Positions 10,701 to 19,647 of a stretch of DNA of 64,000 nucleotides are shown piece by piece. A program made the position numbers and the translations under genes. Within the stretch, counting starts at the first letter, position 1, and each line of letters opens with the position of its first letter. The stretch spans positions 930,001 to 994,000 of the forward strand of contig OX442319.1 in assembly GCA_949358305.1 (NCBI GenBank). Direction: 5' to 3'. The DNA comes from Strigamia acuminata (lineage: Eukaryota; Arthropoda; Chilopoda; Geophilomorpha; Linotaeniidae). The notes beneath the pieces are model-generated. The model had not been told where the DNA came from, did not search any database, and worked only from the letters and a program-made list of their open reading frames with translations.

Positions 10701-13700
10701 TGGTGTGTGATGGAGCGAGGAAAACCGTTAATGAAAGTTTGACCACTCACGTGGCTACGTGTGCAGAATTATCAGCGTTCGTCCCTCCTCCTGCTGCAGC
10801 GTTGGCGTCAATTTTTGTGCGTGTTGTGCATCAATCAAAAGAAGCGATCGTGCAGTGTCTTCTCGACCCCGGCAGCCAAACGACATTCGTGTTGTCCAGT
10901 CTTGCTAAAGACTTGGGGTTGCAATCGAAAGGAACTGAAAATTTGTCCGTACTGACTTTTGGCAGTCAAGTGTCGCAAAGTGCAAAGCGAGAACGATTCG
11001 AGTTGAATTTGTGCAACGTGGACGACAAGAATAAATCGCTCACGGTCACAGCAATCGAGACGCCGTGGATAACGCGGCCGATAAAAACTGAGTTGCAGGC
11101 TGGCTTGCGAGCCGCCTTAGCACGCAACAATATTGTAATAAATTTTGAACAATACACTAATTTTGATGTTTTTTGTTTGATAGGCGCCGATAATATCGCT
11201 AAAATTTTGACTGGACGTCTCGAGAAGTTTGAAGAGGATCTGGTGGCAATCGAAACAATTTTTGGCTGGGCGTTGATGGGTAGCTCGCCCAACGTGACGA
11301 CTTTGTCTACAATGGTCACCCGCGTATTCAACGTGCGGCTCGACGACCGCTTAGATGACCATCTTAAACAATTCTGGGAACTCGAAGCGATTGGAATCCG
11401 ACACGAGTCCATTGACGAGTCGCCAACAGATCGCAACACGTGCACAAAGCGCTTCCGCGAGCTGGTGACGCGAGAGGACGGACGATATGTGGTGCCACTA
11501 CCGTGGTTAGTCGATGCCAGTCAACTCAACAACAATTTTGAAGTAGCCAAGCGGAGATTTTGGCATTTGGTGCGCAAGTTCAAGAAGAACCCCGGCTTTT
11601 ATCAAGCTTACAAAAAAATCTTCGACGATCAGCTGAAAAACGACATCATCGAAGAAGTGAAAGTGCAAGACCCAGAACATTCATATTTTATGCCGCATCG
11701 TGCAGTTGTGCGAGAGGATCGTGCGACGACAAAAATTCGTATTGTTTTCGACGCGTCATCAAAGGGAAAGAACGAGCTTTCGCTGAACGATTGTTTGGAC
11801 AGCGGCCCCAATTTGTTACCGGAAATATTGAAACTTTTGGTGCTATTCCGACGTGAGCTTGTAGCGTACATCTCGGACATCGAAAAAGCATTTTTGCAGC
11901 TTCTGCTAAGACTTTGCGACCGGAACTTTGTTAGTTTTTTGTGGGTACCAGAGAATTGGGACGGTTTGGAATTCCTCGTGCCAAGAATTATGCGTCAGAA
12001 GCGAGTCACGTTTGGAGTCAGTTCCAGTCCCTACTCGTTAAACGACACGATCCAAATGCATCTGGACGAAATGGAGAATTTGTATCCGGACACCGTCAAG
12101 CAGATTCGAGAGAAATTTTACGTGGACGACCTTCTGGATTCGATGCGAGCTGAAAATCAAGTTTTGACCGTTTTTTATGAGGCGCGGAAGTTGATGATGG
12201 ACGCGCATTTGCCTTTAAGAAAATGGCATTCGAATTCTCCACGACTACGAGAAATATTTGCTAAGGAGATCCCCGAAGATGAAGAAATTATCGCCGCCGA
12301 AAATGGTCAAACTACCGTGCTAGGTTTGATTTGGAATTACGAGACCGATAGACTTCAACTCGAAATAGGAGAATGGGCTGAAAAGAAACCAGAAAGCGGT
12401 CAAGGATCGAAGAGGGCGATTGTACAAGCAGTGGCGAAAATTTATGACCCGTTGGGCTTCGCCTCACCATTCGCGATCGTCGGAAAACTCATGTTTCAGG
12501 AGTTGTGGTCCAGAAAAATCGATTGGGACGTCCCCTTGCCCCCCGACATTGCCAAGCGGTGGTGTGAATGGTACGAACAGGTGACAACATTACGAACAAT
12601 CTCAGTCAAACGACCGTACAGTCCAAACTTGAGCGACAACTCTCAACAGGAAATTCATCTCTTTTGCGACGCGAGTCCGAAGGCGTACGGCGTCGTAGTT
12701 TACGTGCGCACAGAAACAAATGGAACTGTCGACGTGTCGTTGTGCATGTCCAAGTCACGCGTTGCGCCGTTGAAGCCACTTACTTTGCCAAAATTGGAAC
12801 TCATGAGCGCCCTTTTGTCATCACGCGTTGCAGTGAAGTTACGAGTTTTGGAAATCAAGAAAATGCATTGTTGGACCGACTCTTCAATTACATACTTTTG
12901 GATCCAACAGCAACAGAAGAAAACTAATCCTTTCATCGCGAATCGAGTACGGGAAATTCGTACAAACACCGACGTCGAATCTTGGCGACACTGCCCCGGC
13001 AGGGTAAATCCTGCGGATAAATTGACGAGAGGGATGGAAGCAGTGAAACTGGTTGACGATAACGAGTGGTGGCAGGGCCCCGAGTGGCTACGAAAAGGTG
13101 AAGAACATTGGCCACAAGAAATAAGCGCAGAATTAGAAACCCAACTTGAAGAGTTCGAAGAAAATTGCACGAGCGTCAACGCGACTCGATCGGCGGAAAA
13201 AATGGAGCCGATATTCGCCCTGGAAAACTACAGCAGTTGGACAAGAGTCGTAAGGATCACAGCCTGGATGCTACGCTTCATTCGAAACTCGAGAAAGAAT
13301 CAATCAATTGTCGGACCGCTGAAAACTGAGGAAATCGAGGCAGCAGAAACATATTGGTTCCGCCATGCTCAGCGTTCAAGGTTCGCAGAGGAATTGGATT
13401 GCGTGCAGAGCGCTGTGAAATTAAACAGAGAATCACCGCTATCGCAAGTGGAATTAATCATCGACGAGAGAGAAGTACTAAGAATAAATTCTCGAATTCG
13501 CGACCACATCGGATCGAAAAACTTCATTTATCCAGTCGTATTGGACGCGGACTCGCCGATGACCAAATTGATAATAAGGGACTGTCATTTACGTGCCTTG
13601 CATGGAGGACTGGGAGATACGTTGGCAGAATTTCGCTCAAGATTTTGGACCCGAAGAGCCAGAAAAACGATAAAAAGTTACGTGTCCAAATGCATAACGT

Positions 13701-15352
13701 GCCGTCGCGTGAACTCGAAGCTGATGACACAAGCCATCGGGCTTCTCCCTTCTGACCGCATCAATCGTGCTGCCCCCTTCCAGATAATAGGCGTGGATTT
13801 CGCGGGCCCACTTTACATGCGGAGTGGCGAGAAATGTTATATCGCATTATTCACCTGCGCGGTAGTACGAGCCGTACATCTGGAGTTAGTTTCAGACCTG
13901 ACGACAGAAAAGTTTATTCTGGCATTCAAACGTTTGATATCACGACGAGGAATTCCGAGTATCGTGTATTCGGACAACGCAAAAACGTTTAAGCGGGCAG
14001 AAAAGGATTTGGCGCTGTTCATAAATGGATTTGCAGGCGAAGAGTTCCAGGGATTTTTATCTCACAACAAGATACAATGGAAATTCATTGTCGAGTTGGC
14101 TCCTTGGTGGGGAGGCTTTTGGGAGCGCCTCGTCAAGACGGTCAAATTGAGTCTGAAGAAAGTTCTGGGAAGATCGTCGCTTTGTTTTGAGGGACTGACA
14201 ACTGTATTGACGGAGGTCGAAGCAATAATAAACTCGCGCCCTATAACCTACGTGACGGACGATCCGACAGAGCAAGAACCGCTGTCGCCATCACATTTTT
14301 TGATCGGGACCCGAATTTCAAGTTTGCCCGACATTTACAACTCGGAGCATCACGTCGATATTTCGAAGAGAACGGAGTTAGTTAAACGATGGAAGTTGCG
14401 CCAGAGATTTACAAATTTATTGTGGCGTCGTTGGTCCCATGAGTACCTCGTGGAGTTGAGGGAATTTCGACGAGTACGAGCATCTAAAGAGATTTGCGTT
14501 AACGATTTAGTCCTCGTGCAGGAACAGGGTCAGCCACGCATGACGTGGAAGACGGCGAAAATTACGAAGACGTTTGACGGTAGAGATGGGAAAATTCGAT
14601 CTTGCGAGATGATGCTGCCGGGAGGGAAAACGTTAAGAAGACCGGTGCAGAGACTTTGCTCGTTGGAAGTCGCCGACGACAATTAGATTTGTGGTTTTTT
14701 CCCCCGGCAATGTAAAATCCAGATTTGGATTTAATGTTTAGTAATGATTTCAATTTATGTTTAATTTTAGTGTTTTATTTCGAAAAGTGTTTTAAGTCTC
14801 TTTGTAATTGTTTTTATCGAATATCGAATTGTATTGGTAATGTTTTAACGACAATAGTGTTTTTTGATCGAGGGACACCAAGAGTGCCCTCTGGTGTGTA
14901 ATCTGTAATTTTGACCGGTCCTTGTTGACCGGAAGTTGACCCCGTTTTTGGGATTGACCACCATCTTTTTTACCTGTATCATCGTGTGTCACCACGCGAT
15001 TTTCCTTGTTAAAATCTTCAACGATTAAAATTAGTTAAGTTTAAAAATACGTCTCAAATTGTTGCTCGCGCGTGCTGCAATCGCAGCTAGATTATTTCGA
15101 AGTCTCGAAAAGTTTTGTAATACTGTACTTGTCAGTTAATTGTTTGATTACGATTGCTTTGAAATTGCACTTACCAGGAAGTAATCATCTTGGCACAACA
15201 CTTCAACTTGAAGAGGCAAGGTTTCAGCTAATTTTTTTGTTAAACTCGTTTTTCCACCACATGTAACTCTGAAATATCTACACTGTTGTCGGTATAAAAT
15301 ATAAAGGTTTCTATATTTACCCTGATATTGCTACTAACAGCCAATTTTCCAT
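7695..15352 (-). CDS. NMRK: Nicotinamide riboside kinase, six-exon gene
   Basis: Nicotinamide riboside kinase phosphorylates nicotinamide riboside to NMN in cytosolic NAD salvage. Coding exons, in order: 15352-15321, 15268-15175, 8967-8910, 8834-8717, 8035-7857, 7789-7695. They sum to 576 nt, i.e. 191 aa plus TGA, close to the family's usual length of about 200 aa. All five junctions have GT-AG borders and keep frame. The protein starts MENWLLVAISG, continues with a Walker A loop GVTCGGKTSL (residues about 11-20) and the QDDYF motif holding the presumed catalytic Asp, then PELKHANWD, a hydrophobic strand GILLLDGNLILNF and the lid-like segment EECWTRRRIRSYDPPDPPG. Introns are 52, 6206, 75, 681 and 67 bp. 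The 6.2-kb intron is 77 bp once the BEL/Pao element is subtracted. Confidence 0.9.
7857..8035 (-). CDS. NMRK: NMRK exon 5 (lid region)
   Basis: Encodes KKFYIVLNKEECWTRRRIRS, YDPPDPPGFFEKCVWPMH and MYRAEID. These align with the arginine-rich lid, the PPD-PGYFD-VWP signature and following helix of NMRK. The acceptor is TTTCAG|A; the donor GTTG|GTGTGT is less canonical but keeps the frame. Confidence 0.9.
8717..8834 (-). CDS. NMRK: NMRK exon 4
   Basis: Encodes FEKLLRDVKNIVATTPERVP and then the hydrophobic strand GILLLDGNLILNF, equivalent to the ILIIEGFLLF strand of animal NMRKs. The acceptor is TTTCATTAG and the donor TTTTAG|GTAAAG, phase 2. Intron 3 upstream is 75 bp. Confidence 0.88.
8910..8967 (-). 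CDS. NMRK: NMRK exon 3 (58 nt, next to the BEL insertion)
   Basis: Encodes PENSSKHVIIPELKHANWD, matching the segment after QDDFF in the NMRK family. The acceptor is TTCGACAG|CC and the donor GACA|GTAAGC. The BEL/Pao LTR begins only 16 bp upstream of the acceptor AG, so the branch-point region of the original 77-bp intron has been displaced. Frame is intact, but correct splicing of this exon is the open question. Confidence 0.85.
8986..9385 (+). repeat. BEL/Pao 5' LTR
   Basis: 400 bp, beginning TGTAAAATCCAG and ending GTCTCGAAA. The 3' terminus is not the usual CA; the boundary is set by identity with the right LTR and the AGTTT target duplication. Confidence 0.92.
9387..9404 (+). other. BEL/Pao primer-binding site
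   Basis: TGGTGCCGAAACCCGGGA lies one base after the LTR. It is the complement of a CCA-ended tRNA 3' terminus and matches, as I recall it, the acceptor end of animal tRNA-Phe. The tRNA identity is from memory and should be searched. Confidence 0.75.
9473..14686 (+). CDS. BEL/Pao gag-pol polyprotein, 1737 aa
   Basis: A single frame from ATG at 9473 encodes the retrotransposon's gag and pol products. Order by residue: coiled-coil-like gag N-terminus; zinc knuckle CFKCLKKGHTSKTC (about 379); aspartic protease with LLDPGSQTTF (about 463), where a D-S/T-G is expected; reverse transcriptase with ISDIEKAFLQ and FYVDDLLDS (about 880); RNase H with LFCDASPKAYG (about 1063) and CWTDSS; H2C2 zinc finger (about 1370-1412); integrase core with VDFAGP, YSDNAKTF and FWERLVKTV giving D, D, E (about 1440-1560); and a C-terminal DUF5641-type domain (about 1630-1737). 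It is full length for the family with no internal stop. The DPG protease triad is unusual. Confidence 0.95.
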   Translation: MAEDLNVIKSQRTVARRMTTATITKAKTILAAIPQNELELKKIKANLKAKSAELKALDGKILAALVDDDEIDQEITQCETNYNEKIIDCEVELEEALKKMNALAIAPPLAPITNNYHGTVNAPHETTMRLPKYEAIKFSGDPLEWDDFWGNFEISIDSKPNITNKSKLVYLKSYLDGEAALVLKGLPPTDENYPVAKELLIERYGRSDVILSAHMRALMKMQPVKDILDPVPLQKLYDRCESHVRGLLASKMNTEAIDATACPLILGLVPKQISLDFSRQHPDGKYKAKDLLDMIRAELIHHSKIDSFQDLHRTKDQEKSGKAEKQDTEKTFRKNNDRVPSARVLSTMIANCMFCSKTHERDGCSTTAAERKEYVVKNGRCFKCLKKGHTSKTCSYRITCKICQRNHNPLVCDGARKTVNESLTTHVATCAELSAFVPPPAAALASIFVRVVHQSKEAIVQCLLDPGSQTTFVLSSLAKDLGLQSKGTENLSVLTFGSQVSQSAKRERFELNLCNVDDKNKSLTVTAIETPWITRPIKTELQAGLRAALARNNIVINFEQYTNFDVFCLIGADNIAKILTGRLEKFEEDLVAIETIFGWALMGSSPNVTTLSTMVTRVFNVRLDDRLDDHLKQFWELEAIGIRHESIDESPTDRNTCTKRFRELVTREDGRYVVPLPWLVDASQLNNNFEVAKRRFWHLVRKFKKNPGFYQAYKKIFDDQLKNDIIEEVKVQDPEHSYFMPHRAVVREDRATTKIRIVFDASSKGKNELSLNDCLDSGPNLLPEILKLLVLFRRELVAYISDIEKAFLQLLLRLCDRNFVSFLWVPENWDGLEFLVPRIMRQKRVTFGVSSSPYSLNDTIQMHLDEMENLYPDTVKQIREKFYVDDLLDSMRAENQVLTVFYEARKLMMDAHLPLRKWHSNSPRLREIFAKEIPEDEEIIAAENGQTTVLGLIWNYETDRLQLEIGEWAEKKPESGQGSKRAIVQAVAKIYDPLGFASPFAIVGKLMFQELWSRKIDWDVPLPPDIAKRWCEWYEQVTTLRTISVKRPYSPNLSDNSQQEIHLFCDASPKAYGVVVYVRTETNGTVDVSLCMSKSRVAPLKPLTLPKLELMSALLSSRVAVKLRVLEIKKMHCWTDSSITYFWIQQQQKKTNPFIANRVREIRTNTDVESWRHCPGRVNPADKLTRGMEAVKLVDDNEWWQGPEWLRKGEEHWPQEISAELETQLEEFEENCTSVNATRSAEKMEPIFALENYSSWTRVVRITAWMLRFIRNSRKNQSIVGPLKTEEIEAAETYWFRHAQRSRFAEELDCVQSAVKLNRESPLSQVELIIDEREVLRINSRIRDHIGSKNFIYPVVLDADSPMTKLIIRDCHLRALHGGLGDTLAEFRSRFWTRRARKTIKSYVSKCITCRRVNSKLMTQAIGLLPSDRINRAAPFQIIGVDFAGPLYMRSGEKCYIALFTCAVVRAVHLELVSDLTTEKFILAFKRLISRRGIPSIVYSDNAKTFKRAEKDLALFINGFAGEEFQGFLSHNKIQWKFIVELAPWWGGFWERLVKTVKLSLKKVLGRSSLCFEGLTTVLTEVEAIINSRPITYVTDDPTEQEPLSPSHFLIGTRISSLPDIYNSEHHVDISKRTELVKRWKLRQRFTNLLWRRWSHEYLVELREFRRVRASKEICVNDLVLVQEQGQPRMTWKTAKITKTFDGRDGKIRSCEMMLPGGKTLRRPVQRLCSLEVADDN
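14711..15110 (+). repeat. BEL/Pao 3' LTR
   Basis: 400 bp, matching the 5' LTR. The sequence just before it (14690-14710) is pyrimidine-rich, TTTTTTCCCCCGG, on the plus strand, so an ordinary polypurine tract is not apparent at the usual place. Confidence 0.92.
15175..15268 (-). CDS. NMRK: NMRK exon 2 (P-loop)
   Basis: Encodes VTCGGKTSLTKKLAETLP and ends CQDDYFL. The acceptor is ATTTCAG|A and the donor is CTG|GTAAGT, phase 0. It carries the Walker A Lys-Thr pair and the conserved Asp pair. The first intron is only 52 bp. Confidence 0.9.
15321..15352 (-). CDS. NMRK: NMRK exon 1 (coding part)
   Basis: Ten codons plus two bases, beginning with ATG at 15352 and encoding the first beta strand leading into the P-loop. 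Donor AGG|GTAAAT, phase 2. The first Gly of the P-loop is completed by the first base of exon 2. The 5' UTR lies above 15352; the transcription start was not determined. Confidence 0.85.
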
Positions 15353-15600
15353 TTGGATAATAACAGAAGTTAATAAATTGAACGCACAAAGTGCGACGCT
15401 GTCTCAGAAAAGTGAAAACTGATAACGTAATGCACGCCCTAAAACCACAGAATAGTATAGAATAGTACAGAATAGTACAGAAGCGACACTCCGCCTCACT
15501 TCCGGTTCCAGCTATTATGGGATATCCCCTAGCGGAATGCGTGGAGAAACTCATTGCCCGCGTATAGAAGACAATTCAAAAAGCGATTTTCTGTAAATAT
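15353..15600 (-). promoter_or_regulatory. NMRK: Probable NMRK promoter and 5' UTR
   Basis: The segment upstream of the NMRK start is locally GC-richer and contains an ETS-type core, ACTTCCGG (15498-15505), typical of promoters of broadly expressed genes. A short AGAATAGTACAG repeat lies at about 15450-15480. Function is inferred from position; no TATA box is evident. Confidence 0.35.
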
Positions 15601-16245
15601 TTTGAAATTTCGCCACAATTAGGCAGCACCAGATTAATTTTGGTTTTGGTTTTGGTTTTTTGTTAATAAAGACAAAGGATTATCCGTGAATTAGTGATTT
15701 CATTGTGTATTTCATTTTTTATTTATTGATCACGAAAATTAGCAAAGGGGAGCATTGCAGTGCACTTTAGTGCAATAACAACAGAAGAAAAAAATCCAGA
15801 TTTATCCTTTTTTAGGTTCCCTAAAGATGAAGAAAGGTAATTTAATGCAGAAAGTGTTTTTTTTTATTAATAAATTTAAATCTGTAATAAATATTTTCAT
15901 TACATACATACAATTTTTTTAACACAGATGTAAATACTGGCTGGCAAACAGCAAAAGACAAGATCTAAGCGGTATAAATATTTCAACTATGAACAAAAAA
16001 GGCATGGTGTTGTGTGCTGAGCACTTTGAACTCTCACAGTTTATGAACCGGAAAAAAAACAACAGATTAATCCACAACGCTGAGCCAACCATATTAAAAT
16101 TCCTAATGTTCCAAAGTTGTTGAATTTAGACTCTGACAGAGCTGAAAGAGCCAAACGAAGGGCACAAACAGTTGTAAACAAACCTGCAAAGAAAAGAAAA
16201 GAAAGCATAAAAATAATAAATAATTTATTTATAATTTCAAACATA

Positions 16246-17451
16246 AGATGCGGCATAAAAAAATTAGAAACACGTGAAATTTGTTTGTTTTGAAATGATC
16301 TTTTCATTTTATGGTTTTCTAACCTATTCCAATCGTTTTTTCACATCAAAATAAGCAAGAAACCTTGTTTTTTAACATGGAAACTTTTAATTTTCTCTCA
16401 TAATGAACTAAAATGAAAAAATACCTACTGTAGGTTCAAAAAATTATGAACAGTTGGTTAACAATGATTTATGACAATGTAGGCAATGATTTAGTACCAT
16501 TTAAAACCAAATAAAGTTACCCTACTTTAGTATAACTATGTACACCTTGTCTAACATGGAATTAATTAGTGATTTTAATGTGGAAACAACATGGTCTGCG
16601 ACGCATTTTCCATTTGACTGTAAATAAAAATCAGTCTGCTCGAAAAATTGCTAATGAATTGAGTGTAAATGTATAAAATACCACATTTACTTGAGTTTTG
16701 AAGAAGAATGACAATAGTAAATTGATGAAAAAGAAGGTAAAACCCTTCCTAAAAAAGAAGCACAAAGAAGACAGATTAAAGTGGGCAAAAAAATATCAAA
16801 CCTGGGGATGCAGAATGGAGAAAAATAATTTTCTGTGATGAAAAAAGTTCAACCTTAATGACCCAGATGGCAATAAATACTATTGGCATAATTTAAATAA
16901 AGAAGAGGAGTATTTTTCAAAGGTGGAGGAATTGTGATGGTATGGAGTGGTTTTAGTTTTAAGGAAAAAACATCTTTAGCTTTAATTTCTGGAAGAATGC
17001 ATGCAAATGCATATCAGGACATGCTAAAGAAACATTTACATCCCTACAAAACTAGACTCGAAGGCATAAAAGCCACCTTTCAGCAAGACAATGCCCTAGT
17101 CCACAAAGCTGCAGCTACTTTTCCACATTAAAATTAATTAATTCCATTTCAGACAGGGTGTACATGGTTATCCTAAAGCAGGGTAACTTTATTTGGTATT
17201 AAATGGTACTAAATCATTGCCTACATTGTCATAAATCATTGTTAACCAACTGTTCATAATTTTTTGAACCTAGATATTTTTTCATTTTAGTTGATTACGA
17301 GAGAAAATTAAAAGTTTCCATGTTAAAAAACAAGGTTTCTTGCTTATTTTGATGTGAAAAAACGATTGGAATAGGTTAGAAAACCATAAAATGAAAAGAT
17401 CATTTCAAAACAAACAATTTTCACGTGTTTCTAATTTTTTGTGCCGCACCT
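16246..17451 (+). mobile_element. Tc1-like element with decayed transposase
   Basis: 1206 bp, flanked by TA (16244-16245, 17452-17453), with inverted termini AGATGCGGCA and TGCCGCACCT and long inverted repeats of about 200 bp. The interior reads as a DDE (Tc1/mariner) transposase: RLKWAKKYQTWG, FNLNDPDG and, in an open stretch from 16934, VWSGFSFKEKTSLALISG and FQQDNALVHKA. Stops and shifts inactivate it. It sits in the second intron of the THAP transposase pseudogene. Confidence 0.8.
16934..17131 (+). pseudogene. Tc1-like transposase C-terminal fragment
   Basis: 65 open codons with the Tc1 signature MVWSGFSF (the segment leading to the second catalytic Asp) and FQQDNALVHKA containing that Asp. 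The N-terminal part lies upstream (about 16560-16930) with several stops, including the GAT-to-stop region before KKFNLNDPDG. It is not functional as read. Confidence 0.75.
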
Positions 17452-18399
17452 TAACTTTCAGCTGCAAACAATATCCAAATTCAAGATGTTCCAAACCAAG
17501 GTGATATGGCTGATGTTCCAAACCAAGGTGATATGGCTGATGTTCCAAACCAAGATGATATGACTGATGTGCCAAACAACAAACTCTTGGATGAACTGAA
17601 AAATGCTAAACAAAACTTGAAATTAGCACAAAAAAAAATTCAGAGACTGGAAAGGAGAATTGTGACCCTTCAAACAGAGGCCAAAAAAAAGAAAACACCA
17701 ACCACAGATGATGTGATAAAGGCGGCATCAAATTTCTTGAATAATAGACAAATATCGTTTTTAAAAAGCCAATTGGCATGCGCAGATAAGAAAAGAAATG
17801 GCCGCAGATGGACGTCAAGTGACAAATTGCTGGCACTGACATGGAATTACACCAGCCCCAAAGCATTCCGGTTTATCGAAACCATCTTTGATGTTCCCTC
17901 ACTGCGCACTCTGCAAAGATGGGTAGAAGGGATAGATGTGACACCGGGATTAAACACGGACCTCCTGAAAATATTGGAAAAAAAATTAGCACTCTGGATG
18001 AGAAGGACAGAGTTTGTGCCCTTTTATTTGATGAAATGTCATTGAAATTGAACAATAGATATAATGCAGCTCGTGACAACTTGGAAGGATTTGAAGATTA
18101 TGGTACTGATGAAGGCACAGGCAAAATGTGTACGCACGCACTAGTCTTCATGCTACGAGGAATCAGTGCAAATTGGAAACAGGCAATTGCGTACGCTTTC
18201 ACTTGTCAGGTTAGGTGACAGTTCAAAATTAAAAAAACTGATTTTAGAAATTCTGCACCTGCTAAAAAAATCTGGGTTGACAGTGAAGGCAGTTGTTTGC
18301 GACCACTGCTGTACACTTTAATGCCCTTAATTGTGAATGGAAAGTGTGAAAAAGAACAAAGTGAAATATTGTGCCTCCTCCATTACTTTGAGTCTGTTT

Positions 18400-19339
18400 G
18401 TGTTCTGAATCATTAAATCACTGATGAAATGTAGTAATTCACTGTTTATTCTTATTTTTTTAGTTCTTTGATAACTTACAAAACAATTCTTTTAAAGCAA
18501 AAACGGCAGTGACAGTGTACATTTTCCAGACACCAATAATTTCATTACATTAAAGTTAGATTTAACAACGCTTATACAATGTGCAATGTTTTAATCGTAA
18601 CATTGTGTAAAAAAAAGTAAATGTGTTTGTTTATTTTACTTGTTAAAGGTTTAAGGCATGAATAATAGTTATATTTAATGGCGCATTAATTTATTAACTT
18701 AGTTTTTAGATGCAATCAAGGATGTTCATGTTCACACATCCCAAATTCAGCCAATTTTATTTTAAACTTCTATACAATACACCAGTGTTTGATAAATTAA
18801 AAGATTATATAACTATTCCTTAAATGCAAATCTCAATCCCTTGCAAAGCAAGTGGGATAAAAATAAAAGTGTCCACCGTTATTACAGAACGATTACAAAA
18901 TTCGGTAATATGCGGTGGCGGTCGTTTAATTTTAGAAAATTTATTAGAAGGTAAGAAGAAATTCAAAACGTTTTAAATTCAGTAGATTCAACTTGTTCCC
19001 CTTCCAATGGGCAGCCCCATGACAAACTAACTTCGCGTTAAATAAAACCCAGCTAGGAAAAAAAAATGAATTGACCGAGACAAAAAGCCAAAATAAATAC
19101 ATTAATCAACTGAAATTTAACTACTACTCCAATCAAAAGAAAGAACCATAATAAAAATAATGCTTTTACATTTTTGATAGAATACTCCTGGTACAATTAG
19201 ATAAGCAGTTTGAATTTAAAAACAGAAACAAGCGTATAATTTAAAAAAAATTATTAATATTACGGTATAAATCATTCTATTGAACATGCCTTAACTAGAA
19301 ACATTAAAAAATACATTGGATAAAACTGTCACTCCTTAA
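18400..19339 (-). other. Probable 3' UTR of the ATF7IP-like gene
   Basis: The region downstream of the stop at 19340 on the minus strand lacks coding potential. Candidate AATAAA signals (TTTATT on the plus strand) occur near 18688, 18632 and 18443. Which one is used cannot be told from sequence. The THAP pseudogene ends just beyond, converging from the other strand. Confidence 0.45.
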
Positions 19340-19647
19340 TCATTTACTTGCAGGAGCTGCACTAGAGGTAGATGACGACGACGAAGGTAGCACAATACTT
19401 CCTGCATCACTAAAAGGTCCTGCTCGTTTATGAACATCCAACGCACGTACAGCAAAGTGGTACTTGTGGCCGTCGACAAACTGTGTCAGAGTACAAGCCA
19501 TTGGTAATGCCAAGGCCTTCACATCACCAACCTTCTTCCATAGAGAGGAACTGGGTGTAGCACTAGTTTCTTGGTATGCAAACAATTGGTAGCACGATAT
19601 GTCCGCATGAAGTGTGTTTAAATTCATGTTCCATGACAGTACAATTC
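19340..19647 (-). CDS. ATF7IP: ATF7IP-like exon 15: FN3 domain and C-terminus
   Basis: Encodes GIVLSWNMNLNTLHADISCY, QLFAYQE, WKKVGDVKALALPMACTLTQ and KYHFAVRALDVHKRAGPFSD, then a Ser-rich tail and TGA. This is the FN3 domain that closes ATF7IP, which in the vertebrate protein contacts MBD1. Acceptor TTTCTAG|GAATTG, phase 1. Confidence 0.93.

Larger units (their letters stand above)
8986..15110 (+). mobile_element. Intact BEL/Pao LTR retrotransposon
   Basis: The element has two 400-bp LTRs that I could not tell apart by eye, a primer-binding site, a single open gag-pol frame and a 5-bp target duplication, AGTTT (8981-8985 and 15111-15115). It is inserted antisense into intron 2 of the NMRK gene. 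Identical LTRs and an uninterrupted 1737-codon frame indicate a very recent insertion. No env-like frame follows pol. Confidence 0.95.
15740..18350 (+). pseudogene. THAP-domain P-element-type transposase, decayed
   Basis: The gene has at least three exons: about 15750-15836, 15928 to about 16235, and 17462 to about 18350. Exons 1-2 encode a THAP DNA-binding domain: a Cys-rich start broken by a TAG and a frameshift, FFRFPKDEERC across the first splice, WLANSKRQDLSG, LCAEHFELSQF and the AEPTI end. Exon 3 encodes three DVPNQ-type repeats, a coiled coil, GRRWTSSDKLLALTWNYTSP, then after a frameshift near 17970 the catalytic-domain motifs LLFDEMSLKLNNRY, GFEDYG and HALVFMLRGISANWKQ. This is the THAP9/Drosophila P transposase architecture. 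Sequence after VCDHCC (about 18305) is lost. The first donor and acceptor are intact (intron 91 bp). A Tc1-like element lies in the second intron. Confidence 0.8.

Noticed and set aside
9367-14753. Many antisense and out-of-frame reading frames across the BEL/Pao element
   Set aside because: Shadows of the 1737-codon gag-pol frame.
15240-15554. Minus-strand 104-codon frame with NFCYYPNGKLAVSSN, at first suggestive of a FAM194-like protein
   Set aside because: The correct reading is another frame: NMRK exon 1 (ATG at 15352) and exon 2, with clean splice sites and a P-loop.
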